The notes under the pieces are model-generated. The model saw only the letters and a program-made list of their open reading frames with translations, searched no databases and was not told where the DNA came from. A DNA stretch of 64,000 nucleotides from Modestobacter marinus. GTDB lineage: Bacteria > Actinomycetota > Actinomycetes > Mycobacteriales > Geodermatophilaceae. The stretch lies in NCBI RefSeq assembly GCF_011758655.1, contig NZ_JAAMPA010000003.1, positions 62,001-126,000 of the forward strand. The letters run 5' to 3'. This document shows, one piece after another, positions 1 to 8,570 of this stretch. Made by a program: the position numbers and the translations under genes. The stretch's first letter is position 1, and the number at the start of each line of letters is the position of its first letter.

Positions 1-220
1 CCGCGGCCGCGCCGGTGGCGAAGCCGGCCACGGTCACCGCGCCCAGGCAGAAGACCAGCCCGAAGGCCACGACCAGGACCAGCAGACCGGGCAGCAGCAC
101 CTCGTGCAGCGACCGGCCGGCGGCGAGCAGGACGGCGGTCTGCAGGGCCAGCACGAGCGCGCAGGTCAGCAGCACCCGGCGCATCGGCACGCGCGGCGGT
201 GCGGCCACGGCGGCGGTCAT
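1..220 (-). CDS. Membrane protein, N-terminal part (runs off the left edge)
   Basis: Only the first 73 residues are inside the window. They read as a short basic N-terminus followed by two hydrophobic stretches, about residues 15-35 and 42-70, separated by a short polar turn (GRSLHE). This indicates an integral membrane protein with the N-terminus probably inside. The ATG at 220-218 overlaps the TGA of the upstream glycosyltransferase gene (ATGA), so the two are translationally coupled and probably act together in envelope polysaccharide synthesis or export. No family can be named from this fragment; a mannosyltransferase, polymerase or exporter partner are all possible. Confidence 0.6.
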   Translation of the reverse strand, partial: MTAAVAAPPRVPMRRVLLTCALVLALQTAVLLAAGRSLHEVLLPGLLVLVVAFGLVFCLGAVTVAGFATGAAA

Positions 221-2271
221 GCCCGGTCCGCCGGCGAGCCGTCCGGCGCGGGGCGTGGCACGGGGACGGCCTGCGGGTCCGTCAGCCGGGCGCCGTCCCG
301 CGGGGCCGGCACCGGGCGTGCCGTCGCCGGGCCGTCGTCCATGCCCGGCACGTCCTCCACCCGGACGTGACTGGACAGCCCGTGGTCGGTCTTCTCCCAG
401 TAGAACGGGTTGACCACCAGCTGCCACAGCGCCTTGTACGAGGCGACCGAGTGCAGCAGCCAGTAGAGCGGGGAGAGCAGGGCGAAGGGCACCAGGCCGT
501 AGGTGCGCCGCTTGAAGCCGGCCAGCAGCGACAGGTAGATGATCACGCCGTTGCCCAGCAGCAGGTTCGCCAGGCTCACCTGCACCAGCCACGCGGGCAG
601 CGCGGGCGTGAGCGCCCCGGGCCACAGGAGCTCCACCACCAGCATCGCGTAGAGCCACGGGGCGGCCAGGAACATCAGCGGGGTGCCGCCGATGAGCAGC
701 GCGAAGCCGGCCGTCTGCCGCGGGCCGACGCTGCGCAGCAGCCGCCACGGGTGCCGGGTGTGCACCAGGACGGTCTGCATGTAGCCCTTGATCCAGCGGC
801 TGCGCTGCCGGATCCAGTTGCCGACGGCCATGTTGGCCTCCTCGTACGTCGTCGAGTTGACGACGGCGACGCGGTGGCCGCGCGCGGAGGCCCGGATGCC
901 GAGGTCGGCGTCCTCGGTGACGTTGTAGGGGTCCCAGCCACCGAGGTCGCGCAGCATGTCGGTGCGGAAGTGGTTGCTCGTGCCGCCCAGCGGGATGGGC
1001 AGCCGCAGCTGGTCCAGCCCGGCGAGGGTGTAGTCGAACCAGGAGGAGTACTCCAAGGTGAACATCCGGGTGAGCAGGTTCTCCCGGGCGTTGAAGTAGT
1101 TCAGCGCCGCCTGCACGCAGACCAGGTCGTCCCCGCCCTTGCGGAAGGCGACGAGGGACTTCTTCAGCTGGTCGGCGTCGGGGCGGTCCTCGGCGTCGTA
1201 GATGACCACGTACTGGCCACGGGCGAAGGCCAGCCCGACGTTGCAGGCGCGCGGCTTGGTCTTGGGCAGCGAGTGCGGGACGACGACGATGCGCACGATG
1301 TCCGGCGGGGCGGCGGCCAGTGCGGCGGTCAGCGTCTCGGGGTCGTCCTCCTCCAGCAGCAGCAGGATCTCCAGCTTCTCCCGGGGCCAGTCCAGGTCGG
1401 CCAGGTTGCGCATCAGGAGCCCGACGATCCCGGCCTCCTTGTAGACCGGGACGAGGATCGTGTAGACGGGCAGCTCGGCGTCCTCCAGCGCGGCGACCTC
1501 GGCGGCGGTGACCTGCTCGACGGTCTCCGACGCGGTGCCCACGGTGCTGATCAGGGCCTTGGCGCCGACGGCGAGGGCGACGGCGACGTTCACCGTGCCG
1601 ACGAGCACGAGCATGGTCAGCGACGGGTCGAGCACCAGGCCGGTCACGGTGGCCACGAGCAGGGCGGCCGCGGCGGCGAGCTGGGGCCGGACGAACACGG
1701 TGGACGCCGACTCGTCGGGCCGGCGCTCGGCCAGCGCGTCCACCGCGTCGTGCACCAGCTCGTCCCGCCACACGGTGCGCAGCGCCCGCTGCACGTCCCA
1801 GTCGGTGGTGACGACCTGCCGCACCCGGGGGACGCCGGTGCGCTGCACGACCACCTCGGCGATGTGCGCCGACGGGCGGCCGGCGGTGGCGACGACGACC
1901 TGGGGCAGGCCGTCGCCGTCCTCCTCGACGCGCAGCGGCACCCAGGTCTCGCGGGCCAGCATCGCGGCGGGGAAGCGCCGGGCCAGCTCCTCGTCGACCT
2001 CCACCGGGTCGACGAACGCCAGGTCCGCACCCCACACCGCGGCCAGGCCGACGTAGAGCTCGCGCCGGGTCACCCAGCCCTTGGCCAGGACGACGGAGCC
2101 CAGCGGCGCACCGACCCGCTCGTGCTGCGCCAGGGCCTCGGCCAGCTGGGCCGCGGTGAGCACGCCCTGCTCGACCAGGACGGTGCCCAGCCGCTCGGGC
2201 ACGACGCTCCGGTCCGCGGCCGGGCCCGGCGCCGGGTACGTGGTGGCGCCAGCGGGCGCGGGATCCGTCAC
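217..2271 (-). CDS. Membrane family 2 glycosyltransferase with N-terminal MshEN-type domain
   Basis: A 684-residue protein with a GTG start. Residues about 27-160 resemble the N-terminal domain of type II secretion/MSHA ATPases (T2SSE_N/MshEN): two successive copies of a pattern built on LG..(V)L..G..T...L...L, beginning RLGTVLVEQG and PLGSVVLAKG. Two transmembrane segments follow (about 200-245). Then comes a processive GT-A domain with DAED near 357, TEDADLG near 452 and QRSRW near 489, the D, D and Q..RW motifs of cellulose-synthase-like family 2 enzymes. More membrane helices occupy about 515-610. It should polymerise or transfer sugars at the inner face of the membrane. In MshE proteins the N-domain binds c-di-GMP; such control here is inference. 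The gene overlaps a downstream membrane protein gene by four bases. The sugar substrate is unknown. Confidence 0.85.
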   Translation of the reverse strand: MTDPAPAGATTYPAPGPAADRSVVPERLGTVLVEQGVLTAAQLAEALAQHERVGAPLGSVVLAKGWVTRRELYVGLAAVWGADLAFVDPVEVDEELARRFPAAMLARETWVPLRVEEDGDGLPQVVVATAGRPSAHIAEVVVQRTGVPRVRQVVTTDWDVQRALRTVWRDELVHDAVDALAERRPDESASTVFVRPQLAAAAALLVATVTGLVLDPSLTMLVLVGTVNVAVALAVGAKALISTVGTASETVEQVTAAEVAALEDAELPVYTILVPVYKEAGIVGLLMRNLADLDWPREKLEILLLLEEDDPETLTAALAAAPPDIVRIVVVPHSLPKTKPRACNVGLAFARGQYVVIYDAEDRPDADQLKKSLVAFRKGGDDLVCVQAALNYFNARENLLTRMFTLEYSSWFDYTLAGLDQLRLPIPLGGTSNHFRTDMLRDLGGWDPYNVTEDADLGIRASARGHRVAVVNSTTYEEANMAVGNWIRQRSRWIKGYMQTVLVHTRHPWRLLRSVGPRQTAGFALLIGGTPLMFLAAPWLYAMLVVELLWPGALTPALPAWLVQVSLANLLLGNGVIIYLSLLAGFKRRTYGLVPFALLSPLYWLLHSVASYKALWQLVVNPFYWEKTDHGLSSHVRVEDVPGMDDGPATARPVPAPRDGARLTDPQAVPVPRPAPDGSPADRA

Positions 2272-2442
2272 CCCGGGATGGTCGGCACGCGGGTCCTCGA
2301 GCTGTGGCCCGACGGGCGGTGGGCCACCCGGCCGGGTGACCCGTCCCTCCGCGCCGGTGCCCTGCGCACCCGCACCGGCCGCGTGGCTACCGTCGGGCCG
2401 GAGCGGGCGCGGTGGGCGACCGGTGGAGTGGGGGAGGGCCCG

Positions 2443-2691
2443 ATGGCGGACCTGGAGGCGCTGCGCCGGTTCGGCCTGGTGCTGGAGATGGCCGAGGCGG
2501 CCGGGGACGGCGACTGGCGGGCCTGGACCGCGGTGCTGGGCGGCCTCGACGAGGACACCCGTGCCGACGTCGTCCGGCAGTCGTCGCTGGTGATCGCCAT
2601 GCTCTGCGAGCGGGAGGCCGAGCGGCGGGGCATCACCCGCGACCAGTTCCTGGCCCAGTTCCGGGCCGAGGCGATGGACTCCCTGGGCTGA
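2443..2691 (+). CDS. Small conserved-type hypothetical protein
   Basis: An 82-residue, acidic, mostly helical soluble protein starting MADLEALRRF. The ATG at 2443 follows a purine-rich Shine-Dalgarno stretch (GGGGGAGGG). There is no signal peptide or membrane segment. The composition (Ala, Glu, Arg) is normal for a real high-GC gene, and the third codon positions are strongly G/C. No family is recognised. The neighbouring gene 41 bases downstream is co-directional, so the two may be co-transcribed. The glycosyltransferase upstream is divergent, and its start lies about 170 bases away. Confidence 0.6.
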   Translation: MADLEALRRFGLVLEMAEAAGDGDWRAWTAVLGGLDEDTRADVVRQSSLVIAMLCEREAERRGITRDQFLAQFRAEAMDSLG

Positions 2692-2732
2692 TCGCAGGCG
2701 TGCCCGGCCGTCCTCCTGGGCACGGGGGCGGC

Positions 2733-3653
2733 ATGCGGATCACGGTGGACGACGTCCGGGCGCTGACCTTCGACGACGGGACGCCGGTGACGGCGGCGTC
2801 CGCGATCGCACCGCTGGGCGACGGCTGGCTGGTCGCCCCGGACGACGCGACGATCGCCGCCTGGGTGCGGCCGGCCGGGGTGACGCCGGTGCGCGTGCTG
2901 CCGCCGGTCGAGGGCCTGGACCACTTCAGCGAGCCGGCGGGCACCAAGCACCTCAAGCCCGACCTGGAGGTGGCCTGCCCGGCCGAGGTGGACGGGGAGC
3001 CGGCGGTCCTGCTGCTGGGGTCGGGGTCGACGCCCCGGCGCATGCGCGGGGTGCTCGTGCGCCTGGAGGACGGCGAACCCGTCGTCCGGTCCGGCGAGCT
3101 CGGCCCGCTCTACGACCGGGTGGGACGGCTGCTGGAGGTGCCGGCGGACCAGCTGAACCTGGAGGGGGCCAGCCGGCACCAGGACACCGTCCGCTGGTTC
3201 CACCGGGGCAACCTCGCCGCCGGTGAGGGGCCGGCCAGCGTCGACGTGCCGCTGGGCGCCCTGGTCGCCGCGGTGCTGGGCCGGGCCGACGCCGGTGCGG
3301 TGCCGGTCTCGGCGCCCCGGTCCTACGACCTCGGCCGGGTGGCCGGGGTGGGGCTGGCGGTCACGGACGCGATCGCGCTGCCCGACGGGCGGGTCCTGCT
3401 GTCGGCGGCCGCCGAGGACACCCCCAACGCGGTCGACGACGGGCCGGTGGTCGCCGCGGCCCTCGCCCTGGTCGACGGCGAGACGGTGCTCGACATCGCC
3501 GCGCTGCCCGAGGTCGGGGGCCGGGTGCACAAGGTGGAGGGGCTGGCGTTGCGCGGGATCGAGGACGCCCGGGTGTGCCTGCTGGGCGTGGTCGACGACG
3601 ACGACCCGACGGCGCCGTCGGTGCAGCTGGAGCTGCTGGTCGAGTTCAGCTGA
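2733..3653 (+). CDS. Hypothetical beta-propeller-like protein
   Basis: A 306-residue soluble protein beginning MRITVDDVRALTFDDG. It is rich in short beta-strand-like units separated by GDG/DGE/DGR turns (GDGWLVAPDD, VDGEPAVLLLG, LPDGRVLLSAAAED, VDGETVLDIAALP), with a conserved-looking VHKVEGLAL segment near the C-terminus. This is the look of a six-bladed propeller of the kind found in actinobacterial DUF6910/DUF6929 proteins, but I cannot confirm the family. No signal peptide is visible, so it is probably cytoplasmic. Its 3' end overlaps the 3' end of the convergent channel-like gene by eight bases. Confidence 0.65.
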   Translation: MRITVDDVRALTFDDGTPVTAASAIAPLGDGWLVAPDDATIAAWVRPAGVTPVRVLPPVEGLDHFSEPAGTKHLKPDLEVACPAEVDGEPAVLLLGSGSTPRRMRGVLVRLEDGEPVVRSGELGPLYDRVGRLLEVPADQLNLEGASRHQDTVRWFHRGNLAAGEGPASVDVPLGALVAAVLGRADAGAVPVSAPRSYDLGRVAGVGLAVTDAIALPDGRVLLSAAAEDTPNAVDDGPVVAAALALVDGETVLDIAALPEVGGRVHKVEGLALRGIEDARVCLLGVVDDDDPTAPSVQLELLVEFS

Positions 3654-4344
3654 GCACCTCGGGCCGGGACGCGGCCCCGTCCGCCTCCGCCCCGCGGCGG
3701 TTCTCCAGGAAGTAGGCGCCCAGCGCTCCGGCCAGGGTCGCGAAGACGGCGACGGAGTAGACGGCCAGCGCCACCTCCAGGAACCGGGCGAGACCGTGCT
3801 CGGTGTCCAGCGGCTGCCCGATGACGGTGGCCAGCGCGGCGTCGTGCAGGGCGGGCCCGTAGGTGTCGTAGGCGCCGACCACGTACAGCAGCTGGCTGCT
3901 GGCCAGGACGACGACGCCGGTCACCGCGGTGAGCCAGCCGATCCGGCCGGTGAGCAGCCGGCCGGCGGACCGCGAGCCGCGGACGGCGGCGGACAGGACC
4001 CCGCCGATGCGGGCGGTGCGCAGCAGGGTCAGCGCGCGGGCGAAGCGGAGGAACGGCAGCGCCAGGAAGAGCAGCTGCCACCAGTTGCGCAGCCAGAAGC
4101 GGCGCTGGCTGGGCGCCCGGACCGCCCGGAAGACGAACTCGCCGACGAAGACCGCCCAGCAGAGCCAGCCCAGGACGCTCAGCGTCGTCACCAGCCAGGG
4201 CTCCCGGGCCAGGGCCTGGCCCAGGACGATCAGCACGAACACCAGGCCGAGCGCGCCCATCGGCCGGTCCAGCCGGGTGGCCAGCCCCTCGGTCTCGACG
4301 GAGGGGTCGGCGGGAGGTCGTCGGATCGTGCTCGGGGCGCGCAT
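3646..4344 (-). CDS. Voltage-gated-channel-like membrane protein with lost selectivity filter
   Basis: A 232-residue protein from the ATG at 4344; a GTG at 4377 would add 11 residues but lies almost against the tRNA 3' end. It has five or six membrane segments in the arrangement of a small bacterial ion transporter. An S4-like helix carries spaced arginines (LRFARALTLLRTARIGG). Then comes S5, a P-loop-like stretch (ALHDAALATVIGQPLDT) and S6 (RFLEVALAVYSVAVFATLAG). In potassium channels the P-loop ends in TVGYGD; here the equivalent is TVIGQP, so K+ selectivity is unlikely. It may be a non-selective or non-conducting relative. It follows tRNA-Leu on the same strand, and its stop overlaps the convergent gene. 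Confidence 0.7.
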   Translation of the reverse strand: MRAPSTIRRPPADPSVETEGLATRLDRPMGALGLVFVLIVLGQALAREPWLVTTLSVLGWLCWAVFVGEFVFRAVRAPSQRRFWLRNWWQLLFLALPFLRFARALTLLRTARIGGVLSAAVRGSRSAGRLLTGRIGWLTAVTGVVVLASSQLLYVVGAYDTYGPALHDAALATVIGQPLDTEHGLARFLEVALAVYSVAVFATLAGALGAYFLENRRGAEADGAASRPEVLS

Positions 4345-4384
4345 GTCACGGCCCGTACCCAGTCGTCGCCGGGGCACTGACCCG

Positions 4385-4465
4385 TGCGGGAGAGGGGAGT
4401 CGAACCCCTACGCCCGAAGGCACCAGGACCTAAACCTGGCGTGGCTGCCGTTACACCACTCCCGC
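4385..4465 (-). tRNA. tRNA-Leu (anticodon TAG)
   Basis: Read on the minus strand, the acceptor arms GCGGGAG and CTCCCGC pair over seven bases. The anticodon stem CCAGG/CCTGG encloses loop TTTAGGT with anticodon TAG (codon CUA). A variable arm (GCCTTCGGGCG region) longer than in class I tRNAs and a T arm with GGTTCGACTCC are visible. The long variable arm is right for leucine. The 3' CCA is not encoded; the discriminator base is A at 4385. Confidence 0.93.
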
Positions 4466-4529
4466 GTTGGAGGGAGTCTAGGAGGCGCCCACTCGGCCGC
4501 GGTCCAACCGATCTGGCAGGCTGTCGCCC

Positions 4530-4835
4530 GTGCCGAGGACCCCTGAGCAGATCCAGCAGGAGATCGACGCCGCCCGCGAGTCGCTGGGGGCCACCCTGGA
4601 CGAACTGGCGTTCCGGACGAACCCGCAGCGCCTGGCCGACCAGGGCAAGGCGAAGGTGCAGGAGTTCCTGCAGAGCCCGCCCGGCATCGCGATCGTCGGC
4701 GTGGTCGGTCTCACCGTCACCTTCGTCGTGACCCGGAAGGTCGTCCGCCGCATCCGGCACACCGACCGCCCCCGGGTGGAGCCCGTGGTCACGTACCGTC
4801 GCGAGCCCAAGGTCACCTACCGCCGGGTGCGCTGA
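4530..4835 (+). CDS. DUF3618 domain-containing membrane protein
   Basis: A 101-residue protein from a GTG start at 4530. The N-terminal half has the DUF3618 signature: PEQIQQEIDAARESLGATLD, then a helix with NPQRLADQGKAKV. A single transmembrane segment follows (GIAIVGVVGLTVTFVVT, about residues 51-70), then a short basic tail. In actinobacteria this family is a small single-pass protein of unknown role, often near stress-type genes. The segment between it and the divergent tRNA-Leu is only about 65 bases, so their promoters must lie there. The start could alternatively be a few codons downstream. Confidence 0.85.
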   Translation: MPRTPEQIQQEIDAARESLGATLDELAFRTNPQRLADQGKAKVQEFLQSPPGIAIVGVVGLTVTFVVTRKVVRRIRHTDRPRVEPVVTYRREPKVTYRRVR

Positions 4836-4884
4836 CCGGGGGAGCGCCGCCTGACCCCGGTCGGCGGGGCGCACACTCGACGGC

Positions 4885-5382
4885 GTGTACCCACCGCCGC
4901 GTGACCCCGTCGGACCCGGCCAGGAGTCGGTCTGGAGCTACCCGCGACCGCCGTCGGCCGAGGTGACCGGGCGACGCCTCGAGCTCACCCTCGGCGGGCG
5001 GGTGATCGCCCGCACCGACCGTGCGGTCCGGGTCTGCGAGACCAGCCACCCGCCGGTCTTCTACGTGCCGCGCGACGACGTCGAGGCCAGCGTCCTGGAG
5101 CGGGGCGCCGGCTCGTCGTGGTGCGAGTTCAAGGGCATGGCCACCTACTGGGACGCCGTCGTCGACGGCGTGCGCCACCCGTCGATCGCCTGGTCCTACG
5201 AGCAGCCCACCCCCGGCTACGAGCAGCTGCGCGGCGCGCTCGCCTTCTACCCGAGCCGGCTGGACGGCGCCACGGTCGACGGTGAGCCGGTGCGGGCCCA
5301 GGCCGGCGACTTCTACGGCGGCTGGATCACCGACGAGGTCGTGGGCCCGTTCAAGGGGGAGCCGGGGACCCGCGGCTGGTGA
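4885..5382 (+). CDS. DUF427 family protein
   Basis: A 165-residue soluble protein with a GTG start at 4885. The DUF427 core spans about residues 20-140: a small beta-barrel-type fold with VWSYPRPP, a strand series around RVIARTDRAVRVCETSHPPV and FYVPRDDV, then WCEFKGMATYWDAVV and AWSYEQPTPGYEQLRGALAFY. The function of the family is not established. The gene lies 49 bases downstream of the DUF3618 gene on the same strand and may share its transcript. No odd feature apart from the decayed sequence immediately downstream. Confidence 0.88.
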   Translation: MYPPPRDPVGPGQESVWSYPRPPSAEVTGRRLELTLGGRVIARTDRAVRVCETSHPPVFYVPRDDVEASVLERGAGSSWCEFKGMATYWDAVVDGVRHPSIAWSYEQPTPGYEQLRGALAFYPSRLDGATVDGEPVRAQAGDFYGGWITDEVVGPFKGEPGTRGW

Positions 5383-5430
5383 GCCCGCCGGCGGGCCGGG
5401 CGCCGGTGCGGGCCCGCGCCCGCGCCGGGC

Positions 5431-5675
5431 CTGACCTCCCCGGCCACCGACCACGTCGCGCTGGCCGCCGGCGTGGGGCAGCAATTCACCACCGCCGCCC
5501 ACCTGGTGAGCCCGGCAGCGGGGGATCCGTTCACCGGTCGCACCGTCGAGCTGGGTGACCTGTAGAACGCCGCGTACTCCTCCCCGGAGCTGGTGACCGT
5601 GGGCACCTGGACCCCGAGCGCCGGCACCGGCGGCTGTCCGGAGGAGGACGACCGGGTCTGCCTGCCGGTCGACTG
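5431..5675 (+). pseudogene. Possible decayed reading frame with internal stop
   Basis: The 336 bases between the DUF427 gene and csoR hold no intact gene. One frame reads as plausible protein on both sides of a single TAG at 5562: first TDHVALAAGVGQQFTTAAHL and PFTGRTVELGDL, then after the stop NAAYSSPELVTVGTWTP and CPEEDDRVCLPVD before a TGA. It has no obvious start codon or ribosome site. This could be the tail of a secreted or lipoprotein gene broken by a stop and 5' loss, or chance. The remaining bases up to 5691 show no other signal. Confidence 0.35.
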
Positions 5676-5691
5676 ACCGCACTTGCCAGGG

Positions 5692-5708
5692 GTACCCCCT
5701 GGGGGTAT
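5692..5708. promoter_or_regulatory. CsoR-type copper operator
   Basis: A perfect palindrome, GTACCCCCTGGGGGTAT region (TACCCCC-T-GGGGGTA), lies immediately upstream of csoR. It matches the well-known GC-tract operator bound by apo-CsoR tetramers and released on Cu(I) binding. Its right arm ends on an ATG at 5707 that is in frame with csoR, so repressor bound here would cover the transcription start region. Confidence 0.88.
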
Positions 5709-5718
5709 GTTCTTCGGC

Positions 5719-6012
5719 ATGACGGGCTACGCCGGCAACAAGGACCAGGTGCTCGCGCGCCTCAAGCGGGTCGAGGGCCAGGTCCGCGGCATCGCGCGGA
5801 TGGTCGAGGACGACACGTACTGCATCGACGTCCTCACCCAGGTCTCCGCGGCCACCAAGGCACTCCAGGCGGTCGCGCTCAACCTGCTCGACGACCACCT
5901 CGGCCACTGCGTCCGCGACGCGGTGGCCAGCAGTGCCGACGACGACGGTGCCGCCGCCGAGGAGAAGATCGCCGAGGCCTCGGCCGCCATTGCCCGGCTC
6001 GTCCGTTCCTGA
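5719..6012 (+). CDS. csoR: Copper-sensing transcriptional repressor CsoR
   Basis: A 97-residue helical repressor of the CsoR/RcnR family. The Cu(I) ligand triad is present as Cys35 (DDTYCIDVLTQ), His60 and Cys64 (DDHLGHCV), with the conserved N-terminal helix KDQVLARLKRVEGQVRGIARM. The ATG at 5719 is preferred because an in-frame ATG at 5707 overlaps the operator palindrome and would leave no leader; if used it adds MFFG. The operator just upstream implies autoregulation, with copper releasing the repressor and switching on the downstream chaperone and ATPase. The spacing to copZ is 39 bases. Confidence 0.93.
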   Translation: MTGYAGNKDQVLARLKRVEGQVRGIARMVEDDTYCIDVLTQVSAATKALQAVALNLLDDHLGHCVRDAVASSADDDGAAAEEKIAEASAAIARLVRS

Positions 6013-6051
6013 CCCACCACCCCTGACCCGCCGAACGAGGAGAGAACCACC

Positions 6052-6258
6052 GTGCAGACCCTGGACTTCACCGTCACCGGCATGACCTGCCAGCACTGCG
6101 TCGCCTCCGTCACCGAGGAGGTCACCGAGCTCGCCGGCGTGCAGGAGGTCGACGTCGACCTGGCCACCGGCCGGCTGCACGTCGTCGGCGACGTCACCCC
6201 CGACCAGGTGCAGGCCGCCGTGGCCGAGGCCGGCGACTACACCGCCCAGCCGGCATGA
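6052..6258 (+). CDS. copZ: Copper chaperone, heavy-metal-associated domain (CopZ)
   Basis: A 68-residue single HMA domain with a GTG start. The metal site is GMTCQHC (Cys13 and Cys16), followed by the typical helix [14 protein letters not shown] and strand [12 protein letters not shown]. It carries Cu(I) in the cytoplasm and hands it to the P-type ATPase. A ribosome site (GAGGAGAG) lies just upstream. The TGA overlaps the copA start in an ATGA arrangement, so chaperone and pump are translationally coupled in the csoR operon. Confidence 0.93.
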   Translation: MQTLDFTVTGMTCQHCVASVTEEVTELAGVQEVDVDLATGRLHVVGDVTPDQVQAAVAEAGDYTAQPA

Positions 6259-8543
6259 GCGCCGGGCCCCAGGCGGAGCCGTCTGCAGCCGGGGGCCCGG
6301 CCGACGGGCGCCCCGTCGCCCAGGAGGAGGTCCGCCTCGACATCACCGGCATGACCTGCGCCAGCTGCGCGAACCGGATCGAGCGCAAGCTCAACAAGCT
6401 CGACGGCGTGCAGGCCAGCGTCAACTACGCCACCGAGGCCGCGACCGTCCGGTTCGACCCAGCCCGGGTCGAGGCCGACCAGCTGGTGGCCACGGTGGCG
6501 GCCGCCGGCTACTCCGCGGCGCTGCCGGCCCCACCGGTCGCCGAGGACGCCGCCGCGGTGGCCGACGAGACGGCGGCCCCCACGCCCGAGGCGGCACTGC
6601 GCCAGCGGCTGCTGGTCAGCGCCGCGCTCACCCTGCCGGTCCTGGTGCTGTCCATGGTCCCGGCGCTGCAGTTCGACAACTGGCAGTGGCTCGCGCTCAC
6701 GCTGGCCAGCCCGGTCGCGGTGTGGGGCGCCTGGCCGTTCCACCGCGCCGCCGTGGTCAACGCCCGGCACGGCGCCAGCACCATGGACACCCTGGTCTCG
6801 ATCGGGATCAGCGCCGCGTACCTGTGGTCGCTGTGGGCGCTGTTCCTCGGCGACGCGGGGATGCCGGGCATGCGGATGGAGTTCACGCTCCTGCCCGAGC
6901 GCGGCGCCGGCACGCACGAGATCTACCTGGAGGTCGCCGCGGCGGTCACCGTCTTCCTGCTGGCCGGCCGCTGGGCCGAGGCGCGGGCCAAGCGCCGGTC
7001 CGGTGCCGCGCTGACCGCACTGCTGGAGCTCGGGGCCAAGGACGCCGCCGTCCTACGGGACGGGCGCGAGGTCCGGGTGCCGATCGGCCAGCTCGTCGTC
7101 GGCGACCGGTTCGTCGTCCGGCCGGGGGAGAAGGTCGCCACCGACGGCCTCGTCGTCAGCGGCAGCTCCGCGGTCGACCTGTCGATGCTGACCGGGGAGA
7201 GCGTGCCGGTCGAGGTCTCCGCCGGCGACCGGGTGACCGGTGCGACGGTCAACGTCGGCGGCCGGCTGGTCGTCGAGGCCACCCGGGTCGGCACGGACAC
7301 GACACTGGCCCAGCTCGGCCGCCTGGTCACCCAGGCGCAGAGCGGCAAGGCCCAGGTGCAGCGGCTGGCCGACCGGGTCTCGGCGGTGTTCGTCCCCGTC
7401 GTCCTGGTCATCGCGGTGGCCACCCTGGTCACCTGGCTGCTGGTGACCGGTGACGTGACGGCCGCCTTCACCGCCGCGGTCGCGGTGCTGGTGATCGCCT
7501 GCCCCTGCGCCCTGGGGCTGGCCACGCCCACCGCGCTGCTGGTCGGCACCGGGCGCGGCGCCCAGCTCGGCGTGCTGATCAAGGGCCCGGAGGTGCTGGA
7601 GAGCACCCGCCGCGTCGACACCGTGCTGCTGGACAAGACCGGCACCGTCACCACCGGGCAGATGAGCCTGGTGCAGGTGGCCGGGCACCCGGAGACGCTG
7701 CGGCTGGCGGCGGCCGTGGAGGCCGGGTCCGAGCACCCGATCGCCCGGGCGATCGTCGCCGATGCCGGTGAGCTCCCCGAGGTCGAGGGGTTCGCCAGCG
7801 AGCAGGGGATCGGCGTGCAGGGCCGGGTCGAGGGCCGGGACGTCGTCGTCGGGCGCACCTCGGCCATGCCGGGGCCGGTGGCGGCCGACCTGGCCGCGGT
7901 GGTCGAGCAGGCCGAGCAGGCCGGGCAGACCGCCGTCCTGGTCGCCGTGGACGGCGCGGTCGCCGGGGTCTGCGTCGTCGCCGACACCGTCAAGCCCACC
8001 AGCGCCGCCGCGATCGGCCGGCTGCGGGAGCTGGGGCTGGCGCCGGTGCTGCTGACCGGTGACAACGCCCGAGCCGCCGCGGCGGTCGCCCGCTCGGTGG
8101 GGCTGGACCCCGACCGCGGCGAGGTGGTCGCCGGGGTGCTGCCCGCGGGCAAGGTCGACGTCGTCCGGGACCTGCAGGACCGGGGCCGGGTGGTCGCCAT
8201 GGTCGGGGACGGCGTGAACGACGCGCCGGCGCTGGCCCAGGCCGACCTCGGGCTGGCGATGGGCTCGGGCGCCGACGTCGCGATCGAGGCCAGCGACCTG
8301 ACCCTGGTGCGGGCCGACCTGGATGCCGCGGTCGACGCCGTCCGGCTGTCCCGGCGGACCCTCGCGGTGATCAAGGGCAACCTTTTCTGGGCGTTCGCCT
8401 ACAACGTCGCCCTGGTGCCGCTGGCCGCCCTGGGGTTCCTCAACCCGCTGCTGGCCGGGCTGGCGATGGCGGCGTCCTCGGTGCTGGTGGTCACCAACAG
8501 CCTGCGGCTGCGGGCCTTCCGCTCGAGCGCGCCGGCGGCCTGA
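6255..8543 (+). CDS. copA: Copper-exporting P1B-type ATPase
   Basis: A 762-residue pump. One N-terminal HMA domain carries GMTCASC (Cys35, Cys38). The metal path motif CPC sits in [12 protein letters not shown] near residue 416. The phosphorylation motif DKTGT is near 460, and the hinge motif [16 protein letters not shown] near 651. A string of membrane helices includes the pair before the CPC helix and two at the C-terminus. The CPC motif and position behind csoR and copZ point to Cu(I) export from the cytoplasm at the cost of ATP. The length is normal for an actinobacterial CopA with one HMA domain. Confidence 0.95.
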   Translation: MSAGPQAEPSAAGGPADGRPVAQEEVRLDITGMTCASCANRIERKLNKLDGVQASVNYATEAATVRFDPARVEADQLVATVAAAGYSAALPAPPVAEDAAAVADETAAPTPEAALRQRLLVSAALTLPVLVLSMVPALQFDNWQWLALTLASPVAVWGAWPFHRAAVVNARHGASTMDTLVSIGISAAYLWSLWALFLGDAGMPGMRMEFTLLPERGAGTHEIYLEVAAAVTVFLLAGRWAEARAKRRSGAALTALLELGAKDAAVLRDGREVRVPIGQLVVGDRFVVRPGEKVATDGLVVSGSSAVDLSMLTGESVPVEVSAGDRVTGATVNVGGRLVVEATRVGTDTTLAQLGRLVTQAQSGKAQVQRLADRVSAVFVPVVLVIAVATLVTWLLVTGDVTAAFTAAVAVLVIACPCALGLATPTALLVGTGRGAQLGVLIKGPEVLESTRRVDTVLLDKTGTVTTGQMSLVQVAGHPETLRLAAAVEAGSEHPIARAIVADAGELPEVEGFASEQGIGVQGRVEGRDVVVGRTSAMPGPVAADLAAVVEQAEQAGQTAVLVAVDGAVAGVCVVADTVKPTSAAAIGRLRELGLAPVLLTGDNARAAAAVARSVGLDPDRGEVVAGVLPAGKVDVVRDLQDRGRVVAMVGDGVNDAPALAQADLGLAMGSGADVAIEASDLTLVRADLDAAVDAVRLSRRTLAVIKGNLFWAFAYNVALVPLAALGFLNPLLAGLAMAASSVLVVTNSLRLRAFRSSAPAA

Positions 8544-8570
8544 GGCCGCCGGCGCGGGCCGGGGCGCGGT

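Noticed and set aside
199-2271. Long plus-strand frame opposite the glycosyltransferase
   Set aside because: Shadow of a gene with clear GT2 motifs; arginine/glycine-rich translation.
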